From Amyloporia xantha (taxonomy: Eukaryota > Basidiomycota > Agaricomycetes > Polyporales > Adustoporiaceae), in assembly GCA_036971615.1 (NCBI GenBank), contig JAYKKR010000002.1:3224001-3288000 (forward strand): DNA of 64,000 nt, read 5' to 3'. A program made the position numbers and the translations under genes. The notes under the pieces were generated by a model. It saw nothing but the letters and a program-made list of their open reading frames with translations. It was not told the origin of the DNA and did no database searches. Within the stretch, counting starts at the first letter, position 1; each line of letters opens with the position of its first letter. Of this stretch, positions 15,449 through 27,343 are shown in pieces.

Positions 15449-17321
15449 ATGAGCGACTTGACAAAGGTAACACCTCCAAAGGAACTGAGTGAAGCTGAGC
15501 AGCACGCAGTCTTCCATCATGTCTTCCGCAAGCTCGCCGCTTATCGCAATACAGCCGAGCTCTATGCGGTAGCAGAGCTCAGCTTGTCGCCGTTGTCTGA
15601 AGATCGGAAGGCCTATGTTAGAAGGACTTTCGTGGAAGAAGTAAACAAATGGGGCCAGGAGTTGCTGAATCATGTATGGATAGCCTGTCATGAACCTGGG
15701 GGAGGTCAGTCCATATACTCGTCCGCGATCTTTGATATGTACGTATGCAAGTACAGGTGCAGCTCCGATCCTCGATCCACTATCAGATACTTCAACCTCT
15801 GGTCTTCCGCTTCTCCCCGCCGAAACGCTCTTATCCAAGATCTTGACCACTGCCCTATTCTTGAACATCACCATAAGCAAGACGTACTCTGCCAGAACAC
15901 GCAGTTTCTTATCCTCCCTCGCTCCGGTCGATGAGACAGCGATCGCAGCTACGCTCAAAGATCCAGGCCATGCTGTGAACGAAGCGGAGCACAAAACCAA
16001 CAGAGCGAAGCAGGAAGCGTCCGAGCAGTCGAAGGTGCTTCGGAATGTCGGTATAGGCCTCGGCGCAGTCGCTGGCGGTGTCCTCATCGGTGTCACAGGC
16101 GGACTAGCTGCACCCTTGGTTGGTGCAGGCGTAACTACCGTTCTTGGTTGGCTCGGCGTCGGCGGTACAGCGGCTGGTCTGCTCGCCAGTGGTCTCGCAA
16201 GTTCATCAGTCGTGTGCGGCGCGCTGTTCGGTGCCTATGGATCAAAGAAATCGGCAGAGACTGTGGGCCGGTATTTGAGAGAAGTTAATGATTTGGCCAT
16301 AGTCCCAGTCCGCCCACCTCAGAATACCTTGGCTGTGCGACTGTGTGTCAGCGGCTGGTTGGACTCGAAGAAGGATGTAGTCGCACCGTGGACAGTGTTC
16401 GACGGTGATGACACATTTGCCTTACAATGGGTGCACATCAGGTTTTATAATGGCTCTACTCGATGACTTCTAATGCTGTTCCATCGTAGGAAGTAGAAGC
16501 TTTGGAGAACCTCTCCAATGCATTGACTACTCTAATCAAGGCCAAGGCCATGAAATATATCAGAGCCGAGATCATCAAACGCACCGTGTTCGCGAGTCTC
16601 TTCGCGGCCCTTTCTCCCACTGCCTGGCTGAAGATCGCTCAAGTAATCGGTATTCATTTTCACCGTATGTGCGCAAACCCATATGTGACTCTAGTTATTC
16701 AAAGACAACCCGTGGATGACTGCCACGTCCCTCGCGGTCAAAGCTGGGAAGGTCCTAGGCAAGCTCCTTGCGCAGCGCGTCATGGGTAACCGCCCTGTCA
16801 CTCTCGTCGGGTACTCCCTCGGGTCGCTGGTGATCTTCGAAGCCCTACAGCACCTCGCATCGCTCCCGCCCTCCGAGACTGTCCACCTCGTCCAAGACGT
16901 CTATCTCTTCGGTGCCCCCGTGCCTGTGGACGAGAGGACGTGGGCGGCCGCCCGACGCGTCGTAGCCGGACGCCTCGTGAATGGCTACGGCTCGAATGAC
17001 TACATCCTTGCGGTCCTATCGCGGGTGTCCAACGTCAGCTGGAGCGTCGCAGGCTTGGAACCCGTGACGGTGAAAGGTGTGGAGAACGTCGCCTGCAACC
17101 AAGTCGACGGGCATCTGAAATGGCGGAGCATGGTCGGGCAGTGCTTGCAGGATTGTGGGGCACCGGGCGTTGTGGGTAGCGAGGTGAAACAACAGCTGGA
17201 GCAGCGGGAGAAGAAGCTTGATCGAGAGATGGACTTGACAGATGAAAACGTGGATCAAGTAGTGAAGGACGGGCCTGAGGACGCTACCCTAGAGAATCGA
17301 CTGTACGGCGGAACCCATTAG
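15449..17321 (+). CDS. DUF726 family membrane-associated alpha/beta hydrolase
   Basis: Four exons: 15449 to about 15706 (ends HEPGG, donor GTCAGT), about 15757-16430 (starts GAAPILDPL), 16491 to about 16650, and about 16702-17321. Order: an acidic helical N terminus; a long Gly/Ala/Val hydrophobic stretch (about 65 residues around 16045-16250: GIGLGAVAGGVLIGVTGGLA and onward) that may form two or three membrane segments; then a hydrolase core with the nucleophile elbow GYSLGS (16810-16828) inside RPVTLVGYSLGSLVIFEAL. DVYLFGAPVP and the late NGYGSNDYIL (candidate Asp) and QVDGHLKW (candidate His) complete a plausible Ser-Asp-His triad. This is the DUF726/TMCO4 architecture; the substrate is unknown, though fungal relatives are often suggested to be lipases. 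It ends in a charged coiled tail. Confidence 0.85.
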
Positions 17322-17747
17322 GAGCAACGGGCTTTGGGGCTGACTACGAAGTCTTGAAAGAGTCGTCCTAGTGTAATATAGGGAGCATAGACTGAGCAGA
17401 CATACGCTGTATAACACTGCGCTCTGGATAATTGACGGATGTAGTGATCTTACCAGACTTTTAAGCATTGATTGCGATGCCTCAATATTGTTCAACCTCA
17501 CGACTCTAGGAATAAAATGGGTATTAGAAGACGAACAAAAAACGAAGAATGCATATAGTAGTAGTCCGTTGTCAAGAAAATACAGCTGGAATGTATGCCA
17601 TTCACTAAAGTCCATAAGCTAGTCCGAGCAGCGCAATGTCCTATCCGAAGACCGATTCCTGTCTCTTCAGCAACGATCCTAGATCGCCCAAATTTAAGCC
17701 AGAATCTTTGATTATTTGCTGTGATAGAACGAAAAGTCAGCTAACTA

Positions 17748-18996
17748 TCAGCGTAGATAATGAAACTGACTGACTCCTATATCAGCTGAGCTCAATGGAC
17801 ATTCGAAGCTGGTACTGCCAGTGATCGTAGGTGAAACATGGACAAAGAGTATTCTGACTGAAATCTAGGTTTATTGTGTATAATCAGACATCGTCGACGA
17901 CTCAAACAGAGGATTCTGAAACATACAGTGGCTTTGTAGTCGATTGTTATGTCCGAAGAGGATACACCGGGCACTATACCACACTTCTTTGCCAAGTCTC
18001 CTAGAACAGACAGATTTGGATTATCGCTGATGTTGTACTGCAAAGTGGCGGGGAACGTGACGTTCTTCTGCGAGTGCGATCCGAAGTTAATGTTCTTGGT
18101 TTCACCACCGCCGACGGCGGTGTTGTTGATAGGATAGGTCAACTGCACGAGAAAGGTCAGAACCTTATGCACAGTACAATGTTAGAGCTTACGTTGATCT
18201 TGAAATCAGTAAGGAAGACGGGGAAGTAGTTCGGATTGGAGACGCTAAATCCGAAGATGCGTTAAATTGTTGGCCATACCGCGTTATAGAACAGACTGAC
18301 CTGACGTTCGCGTCGAAGAGGATGTTCAAAGTATCGTTACCAAATGTAACCTAAGTTAAGTCTTATGAGCAGGATAATACATAGATCACGCCGATTAGGT
18401 GAACGCACTGCACTGCTGTTCTGTACAATCCCGATATTATCCAACGTGACGTTCGGTGGTCTGATCCACTAAAAAGCAAATGTCATTAAACTATGCCATG
18501 TACCACAAGGACGAAGACTTACCAGAGCCAAGGAGAGCACAATGCTAATAATAAGGAACACGGCAATCATAATAGTGCAGCAGAAAAATCTGCCACAGCT
18601 ACGTACACCCCCTCCTCTAGTCCACAGGCCATCATTGTGTTCATATCTCCACTGCCTCAAATTTCTTGGCGTCCTGTAGCAGAAGTAACGGATGAGAAGT
18701 AAGCTTTTATGAACTGGAGCGCAGGATGATAAGATGGCGTACCTTGGTGCCCGAGGCCTGTTCGGGACGACATCATCGACTTCCTCGTATGCGGTCCTGG
18801 AAATCTCTTTCGCTGCTCCAGAGAGCTCATCCTTATACCCATTACCATTGTATCCACCACCACTGTCGTAGTTGTACCCTGCTTGGTCGTAAGTTCTGTG
18901 AGGCTGCTCGTTTGAATAGGGATTGAATGGCTCGTCATATTCGCGTTGCGCAGGAGGGTACTGCTGACTACCGTAGTAAGGATCCTGGGACGCCAT
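17748..18996 (-). CDS. Single-pass membrane protein with LEA2-like extracytosolic domain
   Basis: Starts at ATG 18996 with a Gln/Tyr/Gly-rich disordered cytosolic region (MASQDPYYGSQQYPPAQREY), followed by RQWRYEHNDGLWTRGG, a cluster CGRFFCC and one membrane helix TIMIAVFLIISIVLSLAL (near 18540). After it come short exons with the pattern of LEA2/WHy beta-sandwich proteins: IRPPNVTLDNIG, FGNDTLNILFDANVSVSNPNYFP, LTYPINNTAVGGGETK, VTFPATLQYNISDNP and DITIDYKAT. The last exon, read after a GTATGT intron, is ILFVHVSPTITGSTSFECPL and ends at TGA 17750-17748. Several NxS/T sites (NVT, NIS, NDT) fit a lumenal or outside face. The CC next to the helix could be palmitoylated. Role unknown; plant relatives act in stress responses. 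Confidence 0.72.
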
Positions 18997-19436
18997 GATA
19001 GTACTGATTCAATTAGAGGTAGGCGAGAACTGGACAGTGGAATGAGTAGCAGAGCAGGGTGAAATATGAAATGGAGCGTCCTGCGCCTTGTAATGGGGAA
19101 GAACAGCCTCTGTGCTCGCAGCCACCGCCCCTCGCTGCGCGCGTCGCCACCCCACCTTCGGAGTTTGAATGTATACTTAGATCTGGATCGTATGATTCGA
19201 TGCGAGTAAGTGATCGAACGACCAATAACTTCGGTATCGGCAATTTCAGTCATGCCTGCAATCAATCATTCATGGTCTTATGCACCATCGGGTGTCATTT
19301 ATCACAGAATTGCCCATTAGACATATCATACATGAGCACATGGTATAATCATAGCAACCTGAAAACAATGCACATATTCCGAGCCCAAACGAGTCGAAGC
19401 CAAACGAACGTTATGGTCCTGTTTGTAGCATACAAC

Positions 19437-21165
19437 CTAGGAACCTGGCATGAAGGGCATTCGTTGACCGCCAGACTTTGCCATTGGTGTTGAACGAGAT
19501 AGAACCCCGGAAGTTGAACCTTGCGGTTGAAGGGCGGCAGCAGCAGAACCAGGACCGGCACCAAGACCAGCGAAGGTATGAGAACCAGCGGACTGCCCAA
19601 AGGATAAGAAGCGATGAGATTGTGGACCTTGCTGCTGCATCATAGAACGGTCAGACGCAGCGTTCCTAGAATTTGCACTTGTCCTGCTTGGAGTCGACGG
19701 GACAAATCGACGTGGGTTATCAGACGTTGTGCCAGGAAGCTGAGGTGTCATAGGAGGACGGAACGAGTTCCGCTGTTGCAAGCTGTTTCTCTGAAGCTGA
19801 GGCGTAGGTGGTGGTGGCATCTGCGCGCTACTTGATGACGGACTGGGCTTCATGGGCTGAAACTGGGACCGTGCGCTACGATCCAGTGGAACAAGCGGCG
19901 GCATCATGGCTATATGCGCCTGTCCTGAGGAAGTACTATTAGTTTGAGCATGGCGGGCCGCTGCTTGCCTTGCAGACGCCGCTTGAGCGTGAGAAAGCGT
20001 TGGAACGCTGTGAGCTTGAGGGGTCTGCGGCGGCATATATGCATATTGTCTGAGCAGAAAATGGCATGTCATCGTCAACACCAACATACTCTTGGCGGCT
20101 TCGCAGTTTTTGCTAGTAAAGATGGAACAGACGTACCGTGCGAAACGACTCGACCCTGGCCTATCAACTTGTTCATGTTCTTGGAACGCTTGTTCCTGAG
20201 GAACACCATCGCTATGTGATGCATTGTGAGATACGAAGGTAGGCTGTTGATGATCAGGTGGAAGTGTAAGTCTATTTGGTCCCAGCGGCGTCACAACAGT
20301 ATGCGGGCTCGAGTTTGTTCGTGCTCCATTCGGATGCCTATGCATAGTCAGTTGGATATCACACCCACTCACCACATTTCTGAACTAAAACCATACCGAT
20401 GCCTGTCAAGCATTTGCCTCTTCCTATTTGGGTTCGGAACCTCCGACGGAGCACCTTGGTCATAATCGACATATTGTCGTAATTGTTCGTTCTCCAATCG
20501 CAAATCTTCGACGGTTCTGTGCAACAGGACAACATTAGCATGATGGGAACAGTTGAAGACGAGATAGAAACGTACTTCTTCAGCGCCTTGTATTCATCCT
20601 TGACCCGACCCAGAAGAGAGCGATACTGCACAGACTTGTTCTTGTAATGGCGAACTAGGGATGCGAGAGTCTCCATCTGGAACTGCACCAGGTATTATTT
20701 GTTCAGCGATTGATAGACGCGGTATGAGAGTAGACCTACCCTAGCAGCAAAGGCCACGCTGTCAAACGCAAGCGTAACGGACCGAAACCAGTCCGACATC
20801 GGAGCTTCCATCTGCAGATCCATGATACGATATAAAGATGGCAATGGAAGAGCAACAGGTCCTAGACAAAGGACATACCTCTCTCTGCAGAGGTATCAGC
20901 TGGATCCCTTGCGCACCGCATTGTGCACAGCTCTGGTCGGAGTCTGGGATGCAGCAAGGGACAAAAAGTGTTAACTGATATGTACGAAGATAGCACTGAT
21001 TGAGGTCTCACTGAGATGGTTGTTGCAGATAACATGCCCACACTCCGTGAGCCAGAAGGGAACTGCGGGTGTTCCTGATTCCGTTATGAAGGGAAGATGA
21101 CAACGGGAGCAGTTAACAAATTCCCAGAAGTCTAGCTCCTGACTTGCCGAAGACACGTTGGACAT
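19437..21165 (-). CDS. RING-finger protein of the Zip3/RNF212 type
   Basis: Start chosen at ATG 21165 (MSNVSSASQELDFWEF) because the RING follows at once: VNCSRCHLPFI...FWLTECGHVICNNHL, then CAQCGAQGIQLIPL in the next exon (near 20900). Then an alpha-helical region (DWFRSVTLAFDSVAFAARFQMETLASLVRHYK, DEYKALKK, VEDLRLENEQLRQYVDYDQG) typical of a coiled coil, and a long Ser/Pro/Gln-rich tail ending in GGQRMPFMPGS at stop 19437. A short single RING plus coiled coil plus Ser-rich tail is the plan of Zip3/HEI10/RNF212 SUMO or ubiquitin E3 ligases, which mark meiotic crossover sites. Length, about 500 residues, fits. The family call is by architecture; the tail is not conserved. Confidence 0.75.
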
Positions 21166-21731
21166 AGCTGTGTGGTTCAGGACGGGCAGGCGAACAAGAA
21201 AAACAAGGTTTGACTGCAAGTCTTAATCGTTGATCAACCAGCACGACGGAAGAATACAGCAGGGCTGTTGTAGTTTCCCAGAGTTCTCGATGAGGGCGTC
21301 GGCTGTGCTACAGCCAATGCATATATCCTGGAATCTATATCGCGATGAATTGCAAGGGAGTGACATCGTGCAATCCGGTGCTGTGACGAGACGCGTAGGT
21401 CACATGTTCCCCAAAATGGCGTAGGAAGACACGGTATGATACTGGGTCACAACTGGGTCAAGATCCTTGTTACTCTGAGACCCTTTCGATGTCTATTTGC
21501 TCCCTGGAAGTTATCTAGGCTCGGAAACGTGTTGCCCTCGTTCTTTCCTATGGTACGAGTGAGGGTTTTGATCACTGCACCCTCATGTTAGAGTACTTCG
21601 CGATCTAAGAAGCACCGCCCATTCGAGTCCTCTTGTGGTAGTCAGCGCCTGTGTCCTCTGGATAAAAGACCGCGTGCACGTCCAGCTACCCACCTTCCAA
21701 CGTCCATCTCTGTTTTGTCACAGCTCCGACC

Positions 21732-24700
21732 ATGGAGTCCGCACGACAGAAACTCATGAGCGCAACCCGAACGTGGGGAGAGAGTCCGCCGACGCGAGAC
21801 CGGCGCCCCGGGGATCCACAATCCAGGCATGGGTCGCGCTCGAGTGTCCCTCGCCAGGATGGTAAGCAGCAGCATACAGTGCATACACCGCCGCTACCGG
21901 ACACCCCCTCTGAATCGTCCAGGAGGCCTAACGACAGCACTGGATCGGCTCAGCCAGTCTCGGCTCGGACGTTGTCGATCACCACGGAAGGCTGGACTCT
22001 ACCGGGGCTCCTCGAACAAGGAGAACGTTTCAAGGAAGTTCCTCGGGTGTCTGCGCTTGCTGCGCCAGACATATTGAACGCCGCATTGGAAATGCATGAG
22101 CGCGATGGCTTTCCCCTCATCATTGAAGGTTGTCATAAACATCCTCGTTGGCAGTCAGAGTTATTTAGTCCTCAATGGTTGATCGACGTCCATGGGAAAG
22201 ACTGTGAGTCCTCTTTTGTTCTTACTTATTATATGACTCCAACCCCCACAAGCTCTCCTCGCACGCAATGTCTGTGATCGAAGTGATAAGCAAGTTCAAC
22301 TATCGGACTTCATTTCTAAATGCCGCGAGATGGATCCTTTCGTGACACCACAAGGTATGTCTGTTTCGTCATGTACTGTCATGTAGCTGCTCACTGCACA
22401 CCTAGAAACTGAGCGTCTCTACGGCAAAGATGTCGACTGTCCTCCGCAATGGCGAGAGTGGTTGAAATCCAGTGACGTGATCCCATCTGCTCTACTTCCA
22501 TGTGGCAGGAATGATCTTTTGAAGAATTTGCCACCGTCTGTGAGCTGTGGTTCTTTCCGTATGATGTCCTCAACTCTTATGGACTCTCGCCCTCTAGGAG
22601 ACCGTCGAATCTTTGATGTGCTATTTCGGGGTTGGCGGTACTTTCACACCCTGCCACAAGGACCTCTGCGGCTCCTCTGGACATAATCTTATGTGTCATA
22701 CCGAACGCGACGGATCCTCATTTTGGTTTATGACAGCTTCTCACCTGGCTCCGGAAGTTGCGGACTACTTCCAGAACGAGCTCAACCAAGAGCTCGACTG
22801 GGAGACCCATGTGACAAGTGTAGAGGAGCTTGCACGAGCTCCATTTGTTGTATACGTTGCCGAGCAGAAGTTGGGTGACTTGATGCTTGTGCCTCCTCGG
22901 AGTTGTCATCAGGTAGTGAATTATGGTGGGCTCACGATGAAAATATCCTGGTCGAGGATGACTGTGAAAGGATTGAGCACTGCGTTGCATTATGAGTTAC
23001 CGATTTATCGACGGTAAGTACCTTGAAGAGTTCGGCGAAGCTATTACTCAGCCGTCACTTATCAGCGTATGCCGACCGGAACAATACCGCGTCAAATCAA
23101 TCTTATATCGGTCACTTCATCACTATACGACGCAGTTGGAAGACGCGGTTCGACCACGCCAACCGCGTGCTATCACGCCAGTGCCTAAGCAGGCATCGAG
23201 CCCAGTCAATATACCTTTGGTAGAGTACGGCAGTTCGGATGAAGAAGACGAAAGATCGATCACTCCCATTCCATGGGCATCGGTCTCCAGTACTTCCCCA
23301 AGCGAGTCTGAAATATCGGGCAACGTGTTACGGTTGTCCTCTCTTCTCCAACTATTCGACGAGGTGCTCTGCGAGGAGTTCGTCGAGGAGCATGCCTCCT
23401 TCCCAAACATCTCAGCTGGTAGATGGGCCATATCTGTTCAGGGCGGGAACCGCTTCCGCCTGCGGCCTCCATCTCCTTCGCGACCCGGAAAAAGTGAAGA
23501 GACACACCCGGAGCCGTTGTGCAATATTGCATGCGATTTTTGTGGAGGAGACTTGTTCCAAAGCTTTTTTGAATGCCAGACCTGTCTCCCAAAGGAAACG
23601 GATCTCACCACAGGCCATGGTGACGGTCTCTTGATATGTGCTGCGTGCTATGTCGAGGGCCGGTCCTGTCTCTGCGGTGACATGTATCCTGTTCAGATCC
23701 GACCATTCGAAACGCTCTTGAGGGAACGCAACAGAGCAGCAATTGTTCTCGATAAACATGCCCCAGGCAGGACACAAAGACCAATAAGTATTACTACGGG
23801 GTCAGCTTTACCTTAACTCGGACGAGCTCGATCTGATCATTGAATATTAGCGACCTCCTAACGGGCGATCAAGTTTCCATATTCAAGGCGGCCTGCGCTC
23901 TGCATGCGCTGCGCCAAAAATGTCACGATAAGGTATGATAAGTTGGGGGATCTATAGCTTTGTGATCCACGATTGAATCGACCTTGCTCTTCCTAGATCA
24001 CAGAGTTTCGTAAATGTCGCTCTGGAGCGCATAGTGTGCCGTTCCTCTCTATACTTCATTGCAATCCATGTCATGGCGCCCAATGCTTCCAGCACATCTT
24101 GCAGAAAGGGATACACTCCGCTGAAGCCATTCTTGCAAGGGCTCGTGACTCCGACCAGAAATTTTGGCATCAGCTGCATAAAGAGAGGTTTGTCCGTGAA
24201 AAACCAAGTCTGCAGGAGGCGGAGAGAATGGGCACTTTCTCTCAACATAAGGATAGACTCGTCTTGGCCGCACAGCGATACCGACGCTGTAGACCAATTA
24301 GGGAAGAATTCGTTCAACGTGGTTGGTTTGACATAGAGGACGCAGAGGTCAATTAAATCACCTCGTTCGCGCTTATTGACTATTGATTTGTCACTTGCAG
24401 GTTGTGAATGACGAGCCAGACGAGGCGGACAGCGCCACACAACCATTGCAGCTGTTGTCTGTTGCCACTGGTTCAAATCGAGCGAGCGAGCGTCATGTTG
24501 ATGCTTCGGAATCTCCACTCACCGAACTCGACGACCTACCGCAAGAGGCGCCTGTTGTGTTATCCATACCAGCGATTTCTGTAGTGTCAACAGAAGCTGC
24601 CGGCTCTCAATCATCTGTTGCAGAGAAATCATCAGAAACGCGATTAGACGGCCGCCATTCTGTACTGGGTGTCCGTCTTTCTGCTGATCCAGTGCCACGT

Positions 24701-26948
24701 GTCGCAAAGCAGGATAACAAGCCCAAGATGATAATGTATGTCGAAATCCCCCCAAGGCCACACATCCACCGAGGTACGAAGAGAAATATGCCCTCTTCCG
24801 GCGACACTACGAGAAAGAAGGCGAAAATTAGCGTATCTGACAGCGTCGACAGATTACAGAAAGTACGTGACTATTCAAACTGTGTCTATCTTGTGCCTGA
24901 CAATCTGGTACAGTCGCGCCCACAGGCCCCTCGACACCACGACGATGATGCTCTGGTAGCCGCTAATTATGGGGACCAACTTGCTGACACTTTCAAGACT
25001 GCATATTCGGCAGTACCATACTGCGGTTCCCCTGTTAAACACCGAAGAGCTTCTCGGCTGCGCATTCAATCACCTGATTCCAGAGAGGTCTCCCCAAGTG
25101 CTGGGCCCAGTACGCCGCCAATAGTCTCATCCGTATCTGGTGCTAATTTTATGTATTTACCAGACACCGAACGCAGTGTCAAATCTCAACCGCTGCGTCC
25201 TTCTAAGGCCAAAAGGTTGCCCTATAGCCAGCCGTCTCAACTGGCATCTACGAACGATATTACAAGCTCTGTGAATCTTCCGGTGCATCCGGCTCAGGAG
25301 CCTGAGACTGTCGATGCATTGCGTCCAGCCCGCAATCCCCTCCGTGGACCTCGCGGCAGACCGCCTGGGTTTCGACCCGGTAAGGAATCGCCGCAGCAGG
25401 TGCAAAGGGCGCCTACCGACAAGCAGAAAGCAAAGACAGCAAAGAAAGCAAAAATGCTTCAGTCAATTGGCAGCAAAGCGGATTCTACGCTACTGCAACG
25501 ATCGGATCAAACTGACGTGAGCACCGCCCGGTTGACAGCCGATCATCATGACATGATGCAGTCGAGCAAGCATTCCTCCGAATCTAAGGATGATCTGCAA
25601 ACGTGGCGTAAGGAATCTGAGGAGGAGCGCAAGAGCTTGGAACGTATGGTGAAGGAGTGCCTTGAAAAAAATCAAGAACAGGACTCTAAGATCAAAGATC
25701 AGGACTCCAAGATCAAAGAACAGGAAGCCAAGATCAAAGAACAGGTAAAGCAGATCGAGGATCAAGAAGGAAAGATTCGTACTTTGTCCCAGCAGCTGGA
25801 GTCCTCGCGCGTTCAGCCTGATCATAATCCGACGTCCCAGGGTGAGCCATCATGACTAAAAACTGAATGGGACTCAGACTCATACACTTCTGAAGGCATC
25901 CGCCCCGGCGATGGAGCAGATTCTTCCGCCGAGAGCCGGCTAGAGATCTTGAAGCTGGTTCAAACTGTGGGTCAGGTCACCGCTGCTGCCGATGCCTATG
26001 CAGCATTGCGTGCCCTCATAGATGAGGCTGTAAAGACGCAGCTGATTCGAGAACAATCCGAACAGCTTAGTGCCCGTGTTTCCCATCGCGCCGCTCTTCC
26101 ACGAGCGATATACCCCGATGCTCGATTTGGAGTGGGCGATGAGGAATCAATACAACTGCAACAGGTCAGCGAACCGTTCGTCTCTTCACGTTTCAGCTCT
26201 GACACAAATAAATTATAGCATACCCGTTCTGATTTTACCAATGATCAGAACCAGAACTGGATTTTCTGTCATAACTCAGACCAATCTCATAGAAGAGCAC
26301 CGCGAGCAGGGACATCTGAGCTTCATGTTCAAATTCAGCATTCGAACAATGACCCCCGTCGTCGTCCGCACGGTGTTTACACTGATGGACAGAACGAGCA
26401 AGGACGTCACTATCGAACACCGCTTGAAGAGTTTTCCTACGGCGTGGACCAGGTTCGGGGCCGGTCACGATCGGGCGAGTTCACTACTCCTGATCGTAGT
26501 GCAGGATTCCGCACAGATCGGCATCAGATTCCTGCAGTTCCGGCACCAATCCATGGGTCTGATAAAGGCTATTGGGCTCACTCCCCACAAAATGAAACGC
26601 GTCGCAACATGGGGAACATGAGCCTTGCCTCGGAACCTCCGTGGAGAACACCTGACCAAGTGCGTGCAGGACACATGGGAGACGATTATGGGAGGCGTCA
26701 AATGTCATATCCACGAGACATTGGAAGCAACGCTCGTCGTAAGTCTATTGCTCTTAGAGTTTCGCTTGACTTGACTTATGAATCATGACTTCGCAAACTC
26801 AGGTCAGGACCCTCGAGGCACACGATATCATGGATCGCATCCCGAGGTCAGCAGAACCAATAACTATCCAAGGCATAATCAGAATATTCGTTCATCAGCA
26901 TCTATGGCTGTGGACGAGTCACCCACAGTAGACCCCTCGTCGCCATGA
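21732..26948 (+). CDS. JmjC-domain protein with Cys-rich zinc module and long coiled-coil/disordered tail
   Basis: Probable Fe(II)/2-oxoglutarate dioxygenase, by family a histone or protein demethylase of the nucleus. The N terminus is disordered; residues from about 100 (EGWTLPGLLEQGERFKEV, FPLIIEGCHKH) lead into a JmjC fold. The iron ligands are visible: HKD in FTPCHKDLCGSSGHNLM (near 22635-22690) and the distal His in PPRSCHQVVNYGGLTMKISW (22890-22950). A second module is Cys-rich: CNIACDFCGGDLFQ, ECQTC, LICAACYVEGRSCLCG (23520-23690), then CRSGAH and CNPCHGAQC (24020-24080). Acidic and Ser-rich linkers, a KRNMPSSGDTTRKKAK basic patch, a repeat-built coiled coil (25666-25790) and an Arg/Gly/Ser-rich tail follow, to TGA 26946-26948. 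Total is over 1,400 residues. It is not a standard KDM2/4/5, since no PHD, CXXC or JmjN is evident. Exon ends between 23780 and 24400 are uncertain. Confidence 0.8.
25666..25790 (+). repeat. In-frame short tandem repeats encoding a coiled coil
   Basis: Inside the JmjC gene about five degenerate copies of a 21-nt unit (core GACTCTAAGATCAAAGATCAG) encode a 7-residue unit of the type EQDSKIK-DQDSKIK-EQEAKIK. Each unit is one heptad, so copy changes alter coiled-coil length in whole turns without breaking the frame. Confidence 0.8.
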
Positions 26949-27343
26949 TAATACCCTGTACAGCTACGACAACTGCCTGAGATCGAATCACACTTAAAGA
27001 TGGCCTGTAATACTAGCACTCCATAATTCCATAGAGCTTCTGCTCTGGATGTGGTACCATTAATTGATATTGTTCACTAATATATAGCGTGTATATCCTT
27101 TGATCGTACTGTGGTCCGCGTCCAAGCCCTGAAGGGAATCAATTCAACGAAATGCACCAATTAAGAAGACTATTACCAGACGAGGTAAGTTGTATGTGAA
27201 GCAAAAAAAGACTAACCATAACCATGATAGCAATGAGGAGAATGCAGTGAGGTATAAGCCGGACGAAAACAGAGCAAAAAAAGAGTGAGTAGAACAGCAA
27301 CATCGTAAATCGAAGGAGTGGACGGAAGAGACCGTTTCGGGAC

